From contig OZ246977.1 of NCBI GenBank assembly GCA_965232465.1, forward strand, positions 1,054,001 through 1,118,000: a DNA stretch of 64,000 nucleotides, in the 5' to 3' direction. Source of the stretch: G965232465 sp965232465. Lineage in GTDB: Bacteria > Pseudomonadota > Alphaproteobacteria > JAQWUY01. The notes beneath the pieces were generated by a model that saw only the letters and a program-made list of their open reading frames with translations, ran no database searches and was not told the origin of the DNA. Of this stretch, positions 1 through 9,135 are shown piece after piece. Positions within the stretch are counted from its first letter, which is position 1. Each line of letters begins with the position of its first letter. The translations under genes and the position numbers were made by a program.

Positions 1-839
1 GTAGTGTCCTGTAACGATTGTTGCTGTGTGTGGGTTTTGATGATAATCGGTTTATCAAAATATGGACTTTTGACAGTGACACTGGTATTGTCTGTGGCTG
101 TTACCTGTGCTGTATAAGTGTTAATGGGGTGCATGCCAATAAATTTTGCCACAAACAGATTGGCAGGTTGGTGATATAATTCCAATGGTGTACCATATTG
201 TTGAATAATACCGTCGTGTAACACCACGATTTTATCCGCCAAAGTCATTGCCTCCACTTGGTCATGGGTGACAAATATCATGGTTTTTTGTAATTCTTTG
301 TGCATTTTTACCAGTTGCACCCGCATTTCAACCCGTAACGATGCGTCCAGATTTGATAAGGGTTCATCCAATAACAATACAGCGGGATTACAAATAATCG
401 CCCGCCCAATGGCAACCCGTTGTCGTTGTCCGCCCGATAAATGTTTGGGCTTGCGGTGTATATAATCGCTTAGTTGCAATATATTTGCTAATCGTTCAAC
501 TTGTTGTTTAATATCTTTTTTGGTGACGCCCCGTACTTTTAAAGGAAACGCCATATTATGAAATACAGTCATATGGGGATACAACGCATATGACTGAAAC
601 ACCATAGCAATATTGCGTTTGGATGGGTGCATTTTGGTGATATCTGTGTCGTTTAAATGTACACTGCCCTTATGGATACTTTCCAAACCCGCAATACTCC
701 GCAGTAAAGTACTTTTGCCACAACCACTGGGACCCAAGAAACAGACAAACTCCTTGTCCTTGATGTCTAATATAATGTCTTTGAGTACGGTTATATCGTT
801 GTACTTTTTACACAAATTACGGATGGATAGACCTGACAT
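1..839 (-). CDS. Sugar ABC transporter ATP-binding protein (MalK/UgpC family), C-terminus cut by window edge
   Basis: Reading the reverse strand from the ATG at 839 gives about 279 residues still open at base 1. It is the cytoplasmic ATPase that powers a carbohydrate importer. Visible are Walker A GPSGCGKST (residues 36-44), the Q-loop at Q82, signature LSGGQRQRV from 134, Walker B D158-E159 and the H-loop H192. The run of MalK-like features (SYALYPHMTV after the Q-loop, DEPLSNLDASLR, FVTHDQVEAMTLAD, and the start of a regulatory OB-type tail after about residue 235) places it with MalK/UgpC/MsmK. The binding protein and permeases should lie left of base 1. It diverges from the gcvPA operon, which ends with a beta-galactosidase, so a galactoside or related sugar is a possible substrate (inference). 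Confidence 0.9.
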   Translation of the reverse strand, partial: MSGLSIRNLCKKYNDITVLKDIILDIKDKEFVCFLGPSGCGKSTLLRSIAGLESIHKGSVHLNDTDITKMHPSKRNIAMVFQSYALYPHMTVFHNMAFPLKVRGVTKKDIKQQVERLANILQLSDYIHRKPKHLSGGQRQRVAIGRAIICNPAVLLLDEPLSNLDASLRVEMRVQLVKMHKELQKTMIFVTHDQVEAMTLADKIVVLHDGIIQQYGTPLELYHQPANLFVAKFIGMHPINTYTAQVTATDNTSVTVKSPYFDKPIIIKTHTQQQSLQDT

Positions 840-961
840 AAAAAACTTCTTCTCTCTATATGTGTTATATCCATTATGTACTGTAATGGGCATTTATATG
901 ATTTTAAATATAACACTTATATGGTTTTTAGCATAATGATTTATATTTACATTTACATTAG

Positions 962-989
962 TTTGATTCATCTATAATTGATTTATAAT
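962..989 (+). promoter_or_regulatory. Candidate promoter for the gcvPA operon
   Basis: The 234-bp gap between the divergent ABC ATPase and gcvPA is very AT-rich. The best pair is TTTGAT (962-967), a 16-bp spacer and TATAAT (984-989), placing transcription start about 80 bp before gcvPA. A second TATAAT lies at 973-978. The -35 match is weak, so the exact site is uncertain. Confidence 0.3.
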
Positions 990-1073
990 AATTGTACAGA
1001 GTATGTTTTTTATGCCATTATGCCCACAGTGTTACATATGTATAACAGAGATTGAAAAGAGGATACCTTAAAA

Positions 1074-2465
1074 ATGACACATCAAAAATCCCATCCATAT
1101 ATTCCCAATATGGCACCTAAAGTCAAACAATCTATGCTGAATGCTATCGGTGTCAATAGTATCGATGATTTATACCAAGAAATACCTGATTCATTACGCA
1201 TGAAATCGCCGATGAACTTGCCCGATGCGTTGCCATCAGAACATAATCTAAAACGGCATATGCACAGTATTTTAAACCAAAATATCGATTGCACAGACCT
1301 TGTCAGCTTCTTAGGGGGGGGATGTTACGACCACGATGTACCAGCCGTATGTGACGAAGTCAATGGACGGTCGGAATTTTTAACCGCTTATGCGGGTGAA
1401 CCCTATGAGGATCATGGGCGTTTTCAAACTATGTTTGAGTATACTAGTATGATGACAGAAATTTTAAATATGGAAATTGTATCTGTCCCTGTATATGATG
1501 GGTTGCAAGCATCCGCCACTACCGCCCGTATATGTGGACAATTGACGGGACGCAAAACTGTATTAGTAATGGAAAACATCAATCCAGACAGACTGGATAT
1601 GATACGAGGTTACACCCGTCCAGCCATTGATATCAAAACTGTTGCTTATGATAAAAATACAGGACAGATTGACATAAATGATTTACGACAAAAACTCGAC
1701 CATACAGTAGCAGGGGTATTTTTTGAAAACCCGAATTTCTTTGGTGTTGTTGAAGATGGTAAAACCTTGTGTGATATGGCACATAACAACGGTTCAAAAG
1801 CAGTTGTATGTATCGATCCGATTACCACATCATATTTGACTTGTCCCGCGGATTATGGTGCAGACTTGGTTTGTGGCGATATTCAAAGCTTAGGCATACA
1901 CATGCAATATGGGGGCGGACATGCGGGCTTTTATGCCTGTCATGATGATGCGGATATTGTGAATGCCTTACCCTGTCGCTTATTTGGTGTTGCACCCACA
2001 AAAGTGGCGGGTGAATATGGTTTTGGCGATATTGCTTATTACCGTACTTCGTTTGATAAGCGGGAGGAAGGCAACGAATGGGTTGGCACCGCCGCCGCCC
2101 TGTGGGGTATAACCGCTGGTGTGTATTTGGCATCACTAGGACCACATGGATTTAGAGAACTAGGACACACCATATGTGAACGGTCGGTCTATGCCCGGGA
2201 CAAAATCAACAGTATAAAAAATGTATCCTTAGCATTTGCCCCTAGTGGTATTTTTCGGGAATTTGTTGTTGATTTTTCCCAATCAGGCAAAACTGTACAG
2301 CAGATTAACACAGACTTATTGACATGTGGGTACTTAGGGGGGCATGACTTGGGTAAAACTTTCCCCAATCTGCAAAATCATGCTCTTTATGCGGTAACCG
2401 AATGTCGTAACCAAGCAGATATAGATGGACTATGTACCGCCCTAAATAAAAGTATCAATGGATAA
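1074..2465 (+). CDS. gcvPA: Glycine dehydrogenase (decarboxylating) subunit 1
   Basis: 463 residues, the usual length of GcvPA, the N-terminal half of the split P-protein of the glycine cleavage system. With GcvPB it decarboxylates glycine on pyridoxal phosphate and passes the aminomethyl group to lipoylated H protein. Family hallmarks seen are the start HPYIPNM, FLGGGCYDHDVP near residue 80, the TAYAGEPYEDHGR-like block where the family has TAYTPYQPE, YDGLQASA and the C-terminal NHALYAVTE. The start is chosen at ATG 1074 behind AAGAGG. gcvPB follows 12 bp later. No gcvH or gcvT is in the window, and the partner genes downstream are not the usual glycine-cleavage genes, so a specialised paralogue is possible. 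A run of eight G lies in the codons around 1314-1321. Confidence 0.88.
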   Translation: MTHQKSHPYIPNMAPKVKQSMLNAIGVNSIDDLYQEIPDSLRMKSPMNLPDALPSEHNLKRHMHSILNQNIDCTDLVSFLGGGCYDHDVPAVCDEVNGRSEFLTAYAGEPYEDHGRFQTMFEYTSMMTEILNMEIVSVPVYDGLQASATTARICGQLTGRKTVLVMENINPDRLDMIRGYTRPAIDIKTVAYDKNTGQIDINDLRQKLDHTVAGVFFENPNFFGVVEDGKTLCDMAHNNGSKAVVCIDPITTSYLTCPADYGADLVCGDIQSLGIHMQYGGGHAGFYACHDDADIVNALPCRLFGVAPTKVAGEYGFGDIAYYRTSFDKREEGNEWVGTAAALWGITAGVYLASLGPHGFRELGHTICERSVYARDKINSIKNVSLAFAPSGIFREFVVDFSQSGKTVQQINTDLLTCGYLGGHDLGKTFPNLQNHALYAVTECRNQADIDGLCTALNKSING

Positions 2466-2477
2466 GGAGAAACAAAT

Positions 2478-4055
2478 ATGCACAACATAACAGCAGGACG
2501 GTTTACCAATGGACAGGCAAACTTGCGTAGATATCACCAAGCAAAATGGGATGAACCGATTATATTTGACTTATCCACAGAAGGGGAACGGGCATATTTA
2601 CCCCCTGAAACCGAAACAGGCATAAAAACCCATATGGAAAAATTAGACAATATTATACCTAGCGGTATGATTCGCACAACCACAGCAAACTTACCAGAAA
2701 TAAGTCAAAACCGTTTGGTACGGCATTATTTACGCTTGTCCCAACAAAACTTGGGGGCGGATTTTAATGTGGACATTGGGCAAGGTACATGCACCATGAA
2801 GTATAACCCCAAGGTCAATGAAAAATTCGCCCGTCATGCAAAGGTGGCACATATGCACCCTAGACAACCTTTGCAAACCGCACAGGGTATGTTAAAGATA
2901 CTATATGATACGCAAACTTTTATGCAGGAAGTATCGGGATTGCCCATATGTAGCCTGACCCCAAGGGCAGGATCACAAGCTATTTATGCCAATGCATCGG
3001 TAGTACGGGCGTACTTTGAAGATTGTGGTGAAGGGGATACACGGGATGAAATTATCACCACTATATTTTCCCATCCCTCCGATGCGGCCGCCCCAAAAGT
3101 GGCGGGATATAAGGTGATTACTCTGTATAGCGACGACAGCGGATTGCCAGATATTGAAGCCTTAAAATCCGCTGTATCCGATCGTACAGCGGCACTATTT
3201 ATCACCAATCCAGAAGACACCGGCATTTATAATCCTTATATTAAAGATTTTGTCGAGATTGTCCATCAAGCAGGTGGACTGTGTGTATACGATCAAGCTA
3301 ACGCCAATGGATTACTGGGCATTGCTTGTGCCAAAGATGCGGGGTTTGACTTATGTCACTTTAATCTGCATAAAACCTTTGGGGCACCACATGGTTGTGG
3401 TGGACCGGGTGCAGGGGCTATTTGTGCGGTGAAAAAATTGGCACCATTTATGCCCATTCCTCATATCGCTTATGATGGGGATATGTATTATCCCTATGCT
3501 CCTGAAAAAACTTGTGGACGGATTGCGTCATTTATCGCACCAGGCAGTGTGATTGTGCGGACTTATGCGTGGGTTATGGCATTGGGGGCGGATGGACTAA
3601 AACAAGTGGCACAAACCGCTGTGTTGAATAACAATTATGTTATGAAAAAATTATTGGAAATAAAAGGGCTTTCCCTACCTTATGCTAAGGGTAAACACCG
3701 TATCGAACAAGCCCGATATTCTTGGCAAGAATTATTTAAAGATACGGGCGTACACAGTGGGCAAATCGGTATACGGGCGGCGGATTTTGGGGTGCATTAT
3801 TGGACTTCACACCATCCATATGTGGTACCTGAACCGACAACGGTGGAACCAACAGAAGCATATTCAAAAAAAGATTTAGACGAATTTGTACAGATATTAC
3901 AACACATCGCCGATGAAGCCTATACGCACCCGGAAATTATCACCACCGCCCCCCATAATTGCCCTGTATCACAAGTGGATGAAAGCGGACTGGATGACCC
4001 CAAAAGGTGGGCGACTTCGTGGCGGGGATACAAACGCAAAAATGTACAATTATAA
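2478..4055 (+). CDS. gcvPB: Glycine dehydrogenase (decarboxylating) subunit 2
   Basis: 525 residues, the PLP-binding half of the split glycine decarboxylase. The PLP lysine is K299 in CHFNLHKTFGAPHGCGGPG, the diagnostic block of this family, and the N-terminal stretch IPSGMIRTTTANLPEISQNR matches the GcvPB region that normally reads PLGSCTMKYNP further on (TCTMKYNPKVNE is present near residue 115). It ends with its TAA overlapping the ATG of the next gene (TAATG), so the two are probably translationally coupled. Together with GcvPA it should form the heterotetrameric P-protein. The substrate could be glycine or, given the odd neighbours, a related amino acid; the sequence alone does not decide this. 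Confidence 0.88.
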   Translation: MHNITAGRFTNGQANLRRYHQAKWDEPIIFDLSTEGERAYLPPETETGIKTHMEKLDNIIPSGMIRTTTANLPEISQNRLVRHYLRLSQQNLGADFNVDIGQGTCTMKYNPKVNEKFARHAKVAHMHPRQPLQTAQGMLKILYDTQTFMQEVSGLPICSLTPRAGSQAIYANASVVRAYFEDCGEGDTRDEIITTIFSHPSDAAAPKVAGYKVITLYSDDSGLPDIEALKSAVSDRTAALFITNPEDTGIYNPYIKDFVEIVHQAGGLCVYDQANANGLLGIACAKDAGFDLCHFNLHKTFGAPHGCGGPGAGAICAVKKLAPFMPIPHIAYDGDMYYPYAPEKTCGRIASFIAPGSVIVRTYAWVMALGADGLKQVAQTAVLNNNYVMKKLLEIKGLSLPYAKGKHRIEQARYSWQELFKDTGVHSGQIGIRAADFGVHYWTSHHPYVVPEPTTVEPTEAYSKKDLDEFVQILQHIADEAYTHPEIITTAPHNCPVSQVDESGLDDPKRWATSWRGYKRKNVQL

Positions 4056-5200
4056 TGAACAAAGCATATTCTTCCCTTGTCATTGGTCTTGTCATTAACC
4101 CTATTGCTGGGGTTGGTGGTAGGGCAGGCTTAAAAGGCAGTGATACATTCACCGACCTGCACTATGCCCTGTCCCGTGGGGGGGTACAAAATGCCATTAA
4201 GCATATGCAAACAGTTGTGGATATGGTACAATCTTATGCAGATAAAGTACGATTTTTAACAGTGGCAGGGGACATGGGCGAAAGCGTTTTACAAGGATTT
4301 TCATATGATTGTGTCCCTATAAACATACAACCCACGCAAGGCATACAAACCACCGCTGAGCATACGGAGCAAGCATGTAGGCAGTTTTGGGGCAAATGTC
4401 ATATGGTCATATTTGCTGGCGGTGATGGTACCGCCCGTGATATTATAAAAATGTACGATTTTAAAACCCCTGTACTCGGCGTACCAGCAGGGGTAAAAAT
4501 CCAATCAGGGGTATTTGCTGCCACCCCTCGTGAAGCAGGTTTAGTGTTGCAACATTTTATCGCAGGACATATAAAATCATATACTGATTGCGATGTAATG
4601 GACTTGGACGAACACGCCTTACAACAGGGTATTTTAAGTCCACAATATTATGGGTATATGAAAGTCCCCCATATGCCCAGTTTTATGCAATCGGCAAAAT
4701 GCCGTCCTTCCCAAGACGAAGATGTATATATTCAGGCTATTGCCACACATATGTATTCTGTATTACAATCACATGGTATATACCTTGTAGGACCGGGTAA
4801 AACCACTTATATGTGTTTACAACATATGGGTATACAAGGGTCTTTGATAGGTGTGGATGTCATAGAAAATGGCAAACTAGCCATAAAAGATACATCGATT
4901 AAAGATATTGATGCTTATTGTAAAAATCGTACTGTGACAGGTATCGTTGTAGGCTGTGTTGGTGGACAAGGGATTATTCTTGGACGGGGCAATCAACAAA
5001 TATCAACGGATATTATCCGTCAAGTGGGTAAGCAAAATATTACAGTTTTGGCAACACCCAATAAATTGGCATCGTTACAGAACAAACCGTTTCGTGTCGA
5101 CACAGGTGATGTGGGCTTAGACACACAGTTTAACGGATATATAACTGTTATCAATGGATTTGGACATAAAAGTATATATCCAATAAAAAACACTGTATAA
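4055..5200 (+). CDS. ATP-NAD kinase family protein (AcoX/COG3199 type)
   Basis: 381 residues. The start at 4055 is chosen because ATG overlaps the gcvPB stop; a longer frame to 4007 would run inside gcvPB. The N-terminus IGLVINPIAGVGGRAGLKG and the GGDGT motif (G122-T126) are the nucleotide-binding signatures of the NAD/diacylglycerol kinase superfamily. This subgroup (COG3199) occurs next to acetoin genes and other dehydrogenase operons, and its true substrate is generally unproven. It may make NADP from NAD for the SDR enzyme encoded next, but that is inference from position. It lacks the compact 250-300-residue layout of housekeeping NadK. Confidence 0.75.
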   Translation: MNKAYSSLVIGLVINPIAGVGGRAGLKGSDTFTDLHYALSRGGVQNAIKHMQTVVDMVQSYADKVRFLTVAGDMGESVLQGFSYDCVPINIQPTQGIQTTAEHTEQACRQFWGKCHMVIFAGGDGTARDIIKMYDFKTPVLGVPAGVKIQSGVFAATPREAGLVLQHFIAGHIKSYTDCDVMDLDEHALQQGILSPQYYGYMKVPHMPSFMQSAKCRPSQDEDVYIQAIATHMYSVLQSHGIYLVGPGKTTYMCLQHMGIQGSLIGVDVIENGKLAIKDTSIKDIDAYCKNRTVTGIVVGCVGGQGIILGRGNQQISTDIIRQVGKQNITVLATPNKLASLQNKPFRVDTGDVGLDTQFNGYITVINGFGHKSIYPIKNTV

Positions 5201-5212
5201 AGGGGAGAAAAC

Positions 5213-5983
5213 ATGGGATTATTAGACAACAAAATTGCTATTATTACCGGTGGGGCATCGGGTATCGGCAGGGCAACTGCGGAACTTTTTGCACAGGAAA
5301 AATCTATGGTTATTATATGTGATTTAAATGCTGATAGCGGTATGGAAGTAGCGGAAAATATCCGTAAAATGGGGGGATGGGCAGAATTTCATACAACAGA
5401 TGTCTCCGATGAAAACCATATTAAAAACCTTGTTACCACAGTAATGAATACGCAGGGACGGATTGATGTGATATTTAATAATGCAGGTGTTACCCGTCGT
5501 ACCAATGCCATCGACACCACCGTTGATGAGTGGGATTTTGTTATGGCGGTCAATGTAAAGTCTATATTTTTAATGTGTAAACATGCTATTCCTGCCATGA
5601 TACAAAATGGGGGGGGATCCATTATTAATACAGGATCGGGTTGGGGTATGGTCGGGGGCACAAACGCCTTGTCGTACTGTGCGTCAAAAGGAGCTGTAAT
5701 AAATATGACCCGAGCATTAGCCTGCGATCATGGACCCGATAATATCCGTGTAAATGCTATTTGCCCCGGGGATACGGACACCAACATGTTACGGGATGAG
5801 GCTAAGCAACTGGGATTACACGAAACCGCACTGGTGGAACAAGGACATTTACGCCCCTTACAACGGGTGGGAAAACCCCAAGAAATCGCCGAAACAGTAG
5901 CATTCTTGGCATCAGATAGAGCGTCTTTTGTAACAGGGACCACCTTGGTTGTTGATGGGGGCGGATTGGCAGGGTCAATGTAA
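5213..5983 (+). CDS. Short-chain dehydrogenase/reductase (SDR) with FabG-like fold
   Basis: 256 residues, classical SDR length. Seen are the cofactor loop TGGASGIG (residues 12-19), D/N motif NNAG near residue 90, catalytic Y155 and K159 in SYCASKGA, the S-rich INTGS before it and the C-terminal VTGTTLVVDGGG. An acidic residue (CDLNAD) after strand two suggests NAD(H) rather than NADP(H) preference. It lies 12 bp after the NAD-kinase-like gene with RBS GGGGAG, and 12 bp before the beta-galactosidase. It probably oxidises or reduces a sugar or polyol handled by this operon; the substrate is unknown. A G8 run is present at 5609-5616. Confidence 0.85.
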   Translation: MGLLDNKIAIITGGASGIGRATAELFAQEKSMVIICDLNADSGMEVAENIRKMGGWAEFHTTDVSDENHIKNLVTTVMNTQGRIDVIFNNAGVTRRTNAIDTTVDEWDFVMAVNVKSIFLMCKHAIPAMIQNGGGSIINTGSGWGMVGGTNALSYCASKGAVINMTRALACDHGPDNIRVNAICPGDTDTNMLRDEAKQLGLHETALVEQGHLRPLQRVGKPQEIAETVAFLASDRASFVTGTTLVVDGGGLAGSM

Positions 5984-5995
5984 GGGAAACAACAT

Positions 5996-7948
5996 ATGAA
6001 ATTAGGAGTTTGTTATTACCCCGAACAATGGGATAAAAGCCTGTGGCATCAAGATGCCAAAGATATGGTGAACATGGGCATTCGCATGGTTCGCATTGGC
6101 GAATTTGGTTGGTCATTAATGGAACCGACTGAGGGTGTGTACGCATGGCAATGGCTCGATGATGCCATTGATATTTTGGGTGGGGCGGGTTTGGAAGTTA
6201 TACTTGGCACCCCTACCGCCGCACCGCCTAAGTGGTTGGTAGACAAACACCCAGACATCCTGCCCCATGACAGCAATGGCAAGCAATTAAAATTCGGTTC
6301 CCGCAGGCATTATACTTTTGCCAGTGAAGTGTATAAAACATATTGTGCGAGTATCGTTACAAAAATGGTACAACGGTATGGCAATAATGTGTTTGTCAAA
6401 GGCTGGCAGATTGACAATGAATATGGCGATCACAATACAATTTTAAGTTATGGGAATACGGACCGCATTGTCTTTCGCATATGGTTACAGCAAAAATACA
6501 CCCATATAGACGCCCTAAATCATGCTTGGGGAACGGTGTTTTGGTCCATGCGGTATAACAGTTTTGATCAGATTGATTTACCCAATGAGGGCACTGAGGC
6601 ACCCACCCCAACCGCTTTATTGGATTTTTACCGATTTAGCTCAGACAATGTGATAGCCTTTAACAAAGTACAGGTCGATATTTTACGCAAATACGCCCCC
6701 AATCAGTACTTAATTCATAATTATATGGCAGGCATGACCGATTTTGACCATTATGAGATTGGTAAAGACTTGGACATCGCTGCGTTCGATAGCTATCCGC
6801 TTGGGGGTGTTATGTATACATGGCATGACCATGCCCACAAAGTTCGCTATATGCGACAAGGCACCCCCGATAGGCTATCGTTTTTTCACGATCTATACAG
6901 ACGGGTCGGCAATGGCAGACTGTGGGTTATGGAACAGCAACCGGGACCCGTTAATTGGGCAAAATACAACACCGCTCCCCTTGATGGTATGGTATATGTA
7001 TGGACAATGGAAGCGTTTGCCAATGGGGCGGAAGTAGTAACCTATTTCAGATGGCGACAATCCCGATTTGCCCAAGAACAATATCATGCGGGTTTGTATT
7101 TACCCAATGGTGACATAGACCAAGGGGGGATTGAGGCAAAACAAGCATTTAAAGACATACAAAAACTGCCTGTATTGCCCAAACAACAAGGGGAAGTAGC
7201 GTGCATTATGGATTATGATTCCCTGTGGGCAATATCCGCTCTTCCCCAAGGGGAAAACTTTCAAGACCCCATAAGATATGTTTTTGAACAATACACCGCC
7301 CTACGACAACTGGGTGTATCAGTGGATATTATCCCATCAACAGACGACATAAGCGGATACAAAGCTGTATGTGTCGCCAGCATGACCATTGACAAACCTG
7401 CATTTACGGAAAAATTACAACAATTTAAGGGGGGCGTATTGATTATGCCCAGAACCGCTAGCAAAACCGCTGATATGTGGATACCGGAAACCCTGCCGAT
7501 TGGCAGTTTACAATCGATCATAGATGTGACCATACAACGGGTCGAATCCTTACCCCCTTATCATACAGAAATGGTCAAATGGGGGGATAGTATATTTAAA
7601 ATACAAGGATGGCGGGAAAGTATCACCACCACGGCAATACCCCTTGCCACTTTTGATACGGATTACCGTAATGGCTATCCCGCCTTGGTGCAACAGGAAA
7701 ATGTACTATACTGTGCCTGCTTGCCTAGTGGGGATATGATGCGTGATATTATGAAATATATCTGTCATATGGCACATATTGAAACGCTGGATAATTTGGG
7801 GGATATACGGCTCATAAAAAGAGGAAATGTAACCTTTGCCATTAACTATGGACTAGAAGCAACATCCCTAAGTATTCCCAAGGATGCAAAAATTGTGGTC
7901 GGCACAGCAAACATACCCATCGCAGGCGTTACCATATGGCAGGTTTAA
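5996..7948 (+). CDS. Beta-galactosidase, glycoside hydrolase family 42
   Basis: 650 residues, typical for GH42, which hydrolyses terminal beta-galactosides by a retaining mechanism. The opening GVCYYPEQWD and IRIGEFGWSLMEP-like block are diagnostic. The proton donor is E142 in WQIDNEYGD and the nucleophile is E313 in VMEQQPGP. The TIM barrel is followed by the trimerisation domain from about residue 390 and a small C-terminal beta domain. No signal peptide is present, so it acts in the cytoplasm on imported oligosaccharide. It is the last gene of the operon that starts with gcvPA and may work with the sugar ABC transporter encoded divergently at the left edge. Confidence 0.9.
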   Translation: MKLGVCYYPEQWDKSLWHQDAKDMVNMGIRMVRIGEFGWSLMEPTEGVYAWQWLDDAIDILGGAGLEVILGTPTAAPPKWLVDKHPDILPHDSNGKQLKFGSRRHYTFASEVYKTYCASIVTKMVQRYGNNVFVKGWQIDNEYGDHNTILSYGNTDRIVFRIWLQQKYTHIDALNHAWGTVFWSMRYNSFDQIDLPNEGTEAPTPTALLDFYRFSSDNVIAFNKVQVDILRKYAPNQYLIHNYMAGMTDFDHYEIGKDLDIAAFDSYPLGGVMYTWHDHAHKVRYMRQGTPDRLSFFHDLYRRVGNGRLWVMEQQPGPVNWAKYNTAPLDGMVYVWTMEAFANGAEVVTYFRWRQSRFAQEQYHAGLYLPNGDIDQGGIEAKQAFKDIQKLPVLPKQQGEVACIMDYDSLWAISALPQGENFQDPIRYVFEQYTALRQLGVSVDIIPSTDDISGYKAVCVASMTIDKPAFTEKLQQFKGGVLIMPRTASKTADMWIPETLPIGSLQSIIDVTIQRVESLPPYHTEMVKWGDSIFKIQGWRESITTTAIPLATFDTDYRNGYPALVQQENVLYCACLPSGDMMRDIMKYICHMAHIETLDNLGDIRLIKRGNVTFAINYGLEATSLSIPKDAKIVVGTANIPIAGVTIWQV

Positions 7949-8038
7949 GATAAAGAAAGGGGAATATGTAATTTATATAATCTGCCTTTTATAATATATC
8001 CTACTTAGTCTTTTTAATATGGGATTGTTTTTTTATTG

Positions 8039-8068
8039 TTGACTCGTTTATAAAAAATACTTTATACT
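8039..8068 (+). promoter_or_regulatory. Candidate sigma70 promoter of the nucleoside-transport operon
   Basis: TTGACT (8039-8044) and TATACT (8063-8068) are separated by 18 bp in the AT-rich gap after the beta-galactosidase gene. A start near 8075 would leave a leader of about 60 bases before the binding-protein gene. No terminator stem is visible after the GH42 gene. Confidence 0.5.
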
Positions 8069-8137
8069 CATTGTGGTGATGTATGTAAGTTACATATGTC
8101 GAAGTACAAAGTAATATTATCTTCAAGGAAATAGAAT

Positions 8138-9127
8138 ATGAAAAAATTATTATTAATGTTGGCAACCGCTGGTTTTGCCAGTTTGTCGTTTGCTGAGTCA
8201 ATCAATCCGGCGATTGTATACACAGTTGCAGGTAAAAATGATAAATCATTTAACCAATCTGCGGTAAATGGTATGGAAAAGTTCAAAAAAGAGACGGGAA
8301 TCAATTACCGTGAATTTGAACCCAGTGCAGAAGTACAGTATGAACAAGCCCTTCGCAAATTTTCCCAACGGGGTTCGAATCCCATAATTGCCATTAGTTT
8401 TGCCCAAGCTCAAGCCTTGGATAAAGTGGCAGGGGAATTCCCAAACAACGATTATGCGATTGTTGATATGGTTGTGGATAAGCCGAATGTGAGGGGTATT
8501 GTTTTCCGGGAACAAGAAGGGTCGTTTTTGGTGGGGTTGTTGGCGGCAATGCACACACAAGGTGATACTATTAGTTTTGTCGGTGGTATGGATATTCCGC
8601 TTATTTGGGCATTTGCCTGCGGATATGAACAAGGGGCGAAATACATCAATCCAGACATTAAAGTTATCACAAATATGATTGGTACGGATTTTACTGCGTG
8701 GAACAACCCAGGGCGTGCATCTGAATTGGCAAAATCCCAATTCGAACGGGGATCTGACATTGTGTTTGCCGCCGCCGGAGGGTCTGGTTTGGGGGCATTA
8801 CAAGCAGCGGCTGATTCCAATAACTTTGGTATTGGTGTAGATTCCAACCAAAATTATTTACACCCCGGTAATATGTTGACTTCTATGGTGAAAAAAGTGG
8901 ATATTGCTGTGCATAAAGTACTCGAAGATTCCAAAAATGGTAAGTTTACGGGTGGTGTGCAATCGCTTGGCTTGTCCGAAGGTGGCGTAGGTTGGGCGTA
9001 CGACGAATACAACAAGCACTTGATTACCTCAGCAATGAAAGCCAAAGTGGCACAGGCAGAAGCGGATATTACCAATGGTAAAATTAAAGTACACGATTAC
9101 CGTAGCACGAATAGCTGCGATTATTAA
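8138..9127 (+). CDS. BMP-family periplasmic nucleoside-binding protein
   Basis: 329 residues. Residues 1-19 (MKKLLLMLATAGFASLSFA) form a Sec signal peptide with AxA-like cleavage and no lipobox cysteine, so the mature protein should be periplasmic. The mature start PAIVYTVAGKNDKSFNQSA, the GVAFREQEG-like block (GIVFREQEGSFLVGLLA) and VGGMDIPLI are characteristic of the Bmp/PnrA/Med family that binds purine and pyrimidine nucleosides. The next genes encode a double ATPase, two permeases and cytidine deaminase, which supports nucleoside uptake. The start has RBS AAGGAAAT. An alternative ligand (for example a small sugar) cannot be excluded from sequence. Confidence 0.88.
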   Translation: MKKLLLMLATAGFASLSFAESINPAIVYTVAGKNDKSFNQSAVNGMEKFKKETGINYREFEPSAEVQYEQALRKFSQRGSNPIIAISFAQAQALDKVAGEFPNNDYAIVDMVVDKPNVRGIVFREQEGSFLVGLLAAMHTQGDTISFVGGMDIPLIWAFACGYEQGAKYINPDIKVITNMIGTDFTAWNNPGRASELAKSQFERGSDIVFAAAGGSGLGALQAAADSNNFGIGVDSNQNYLHPGNMLTSMVKKVDIAVHKVLEDSKNGKFTGGVQSLGLSEGGVGWAYDEYNKHLITSAMKAKVAQAEADITNGKIKVHDYRSTNSCDY

Positions 9128-9135
9128 GGCATATA

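Noticed and set aside
8366..8390. GGTTCGAATCCC, which looks like a tRNA T-arm.
   Set aside because: It lies inside the binding-protein gene (RGSNPI) and no acceptor, D or anticodon arm surrounds it.
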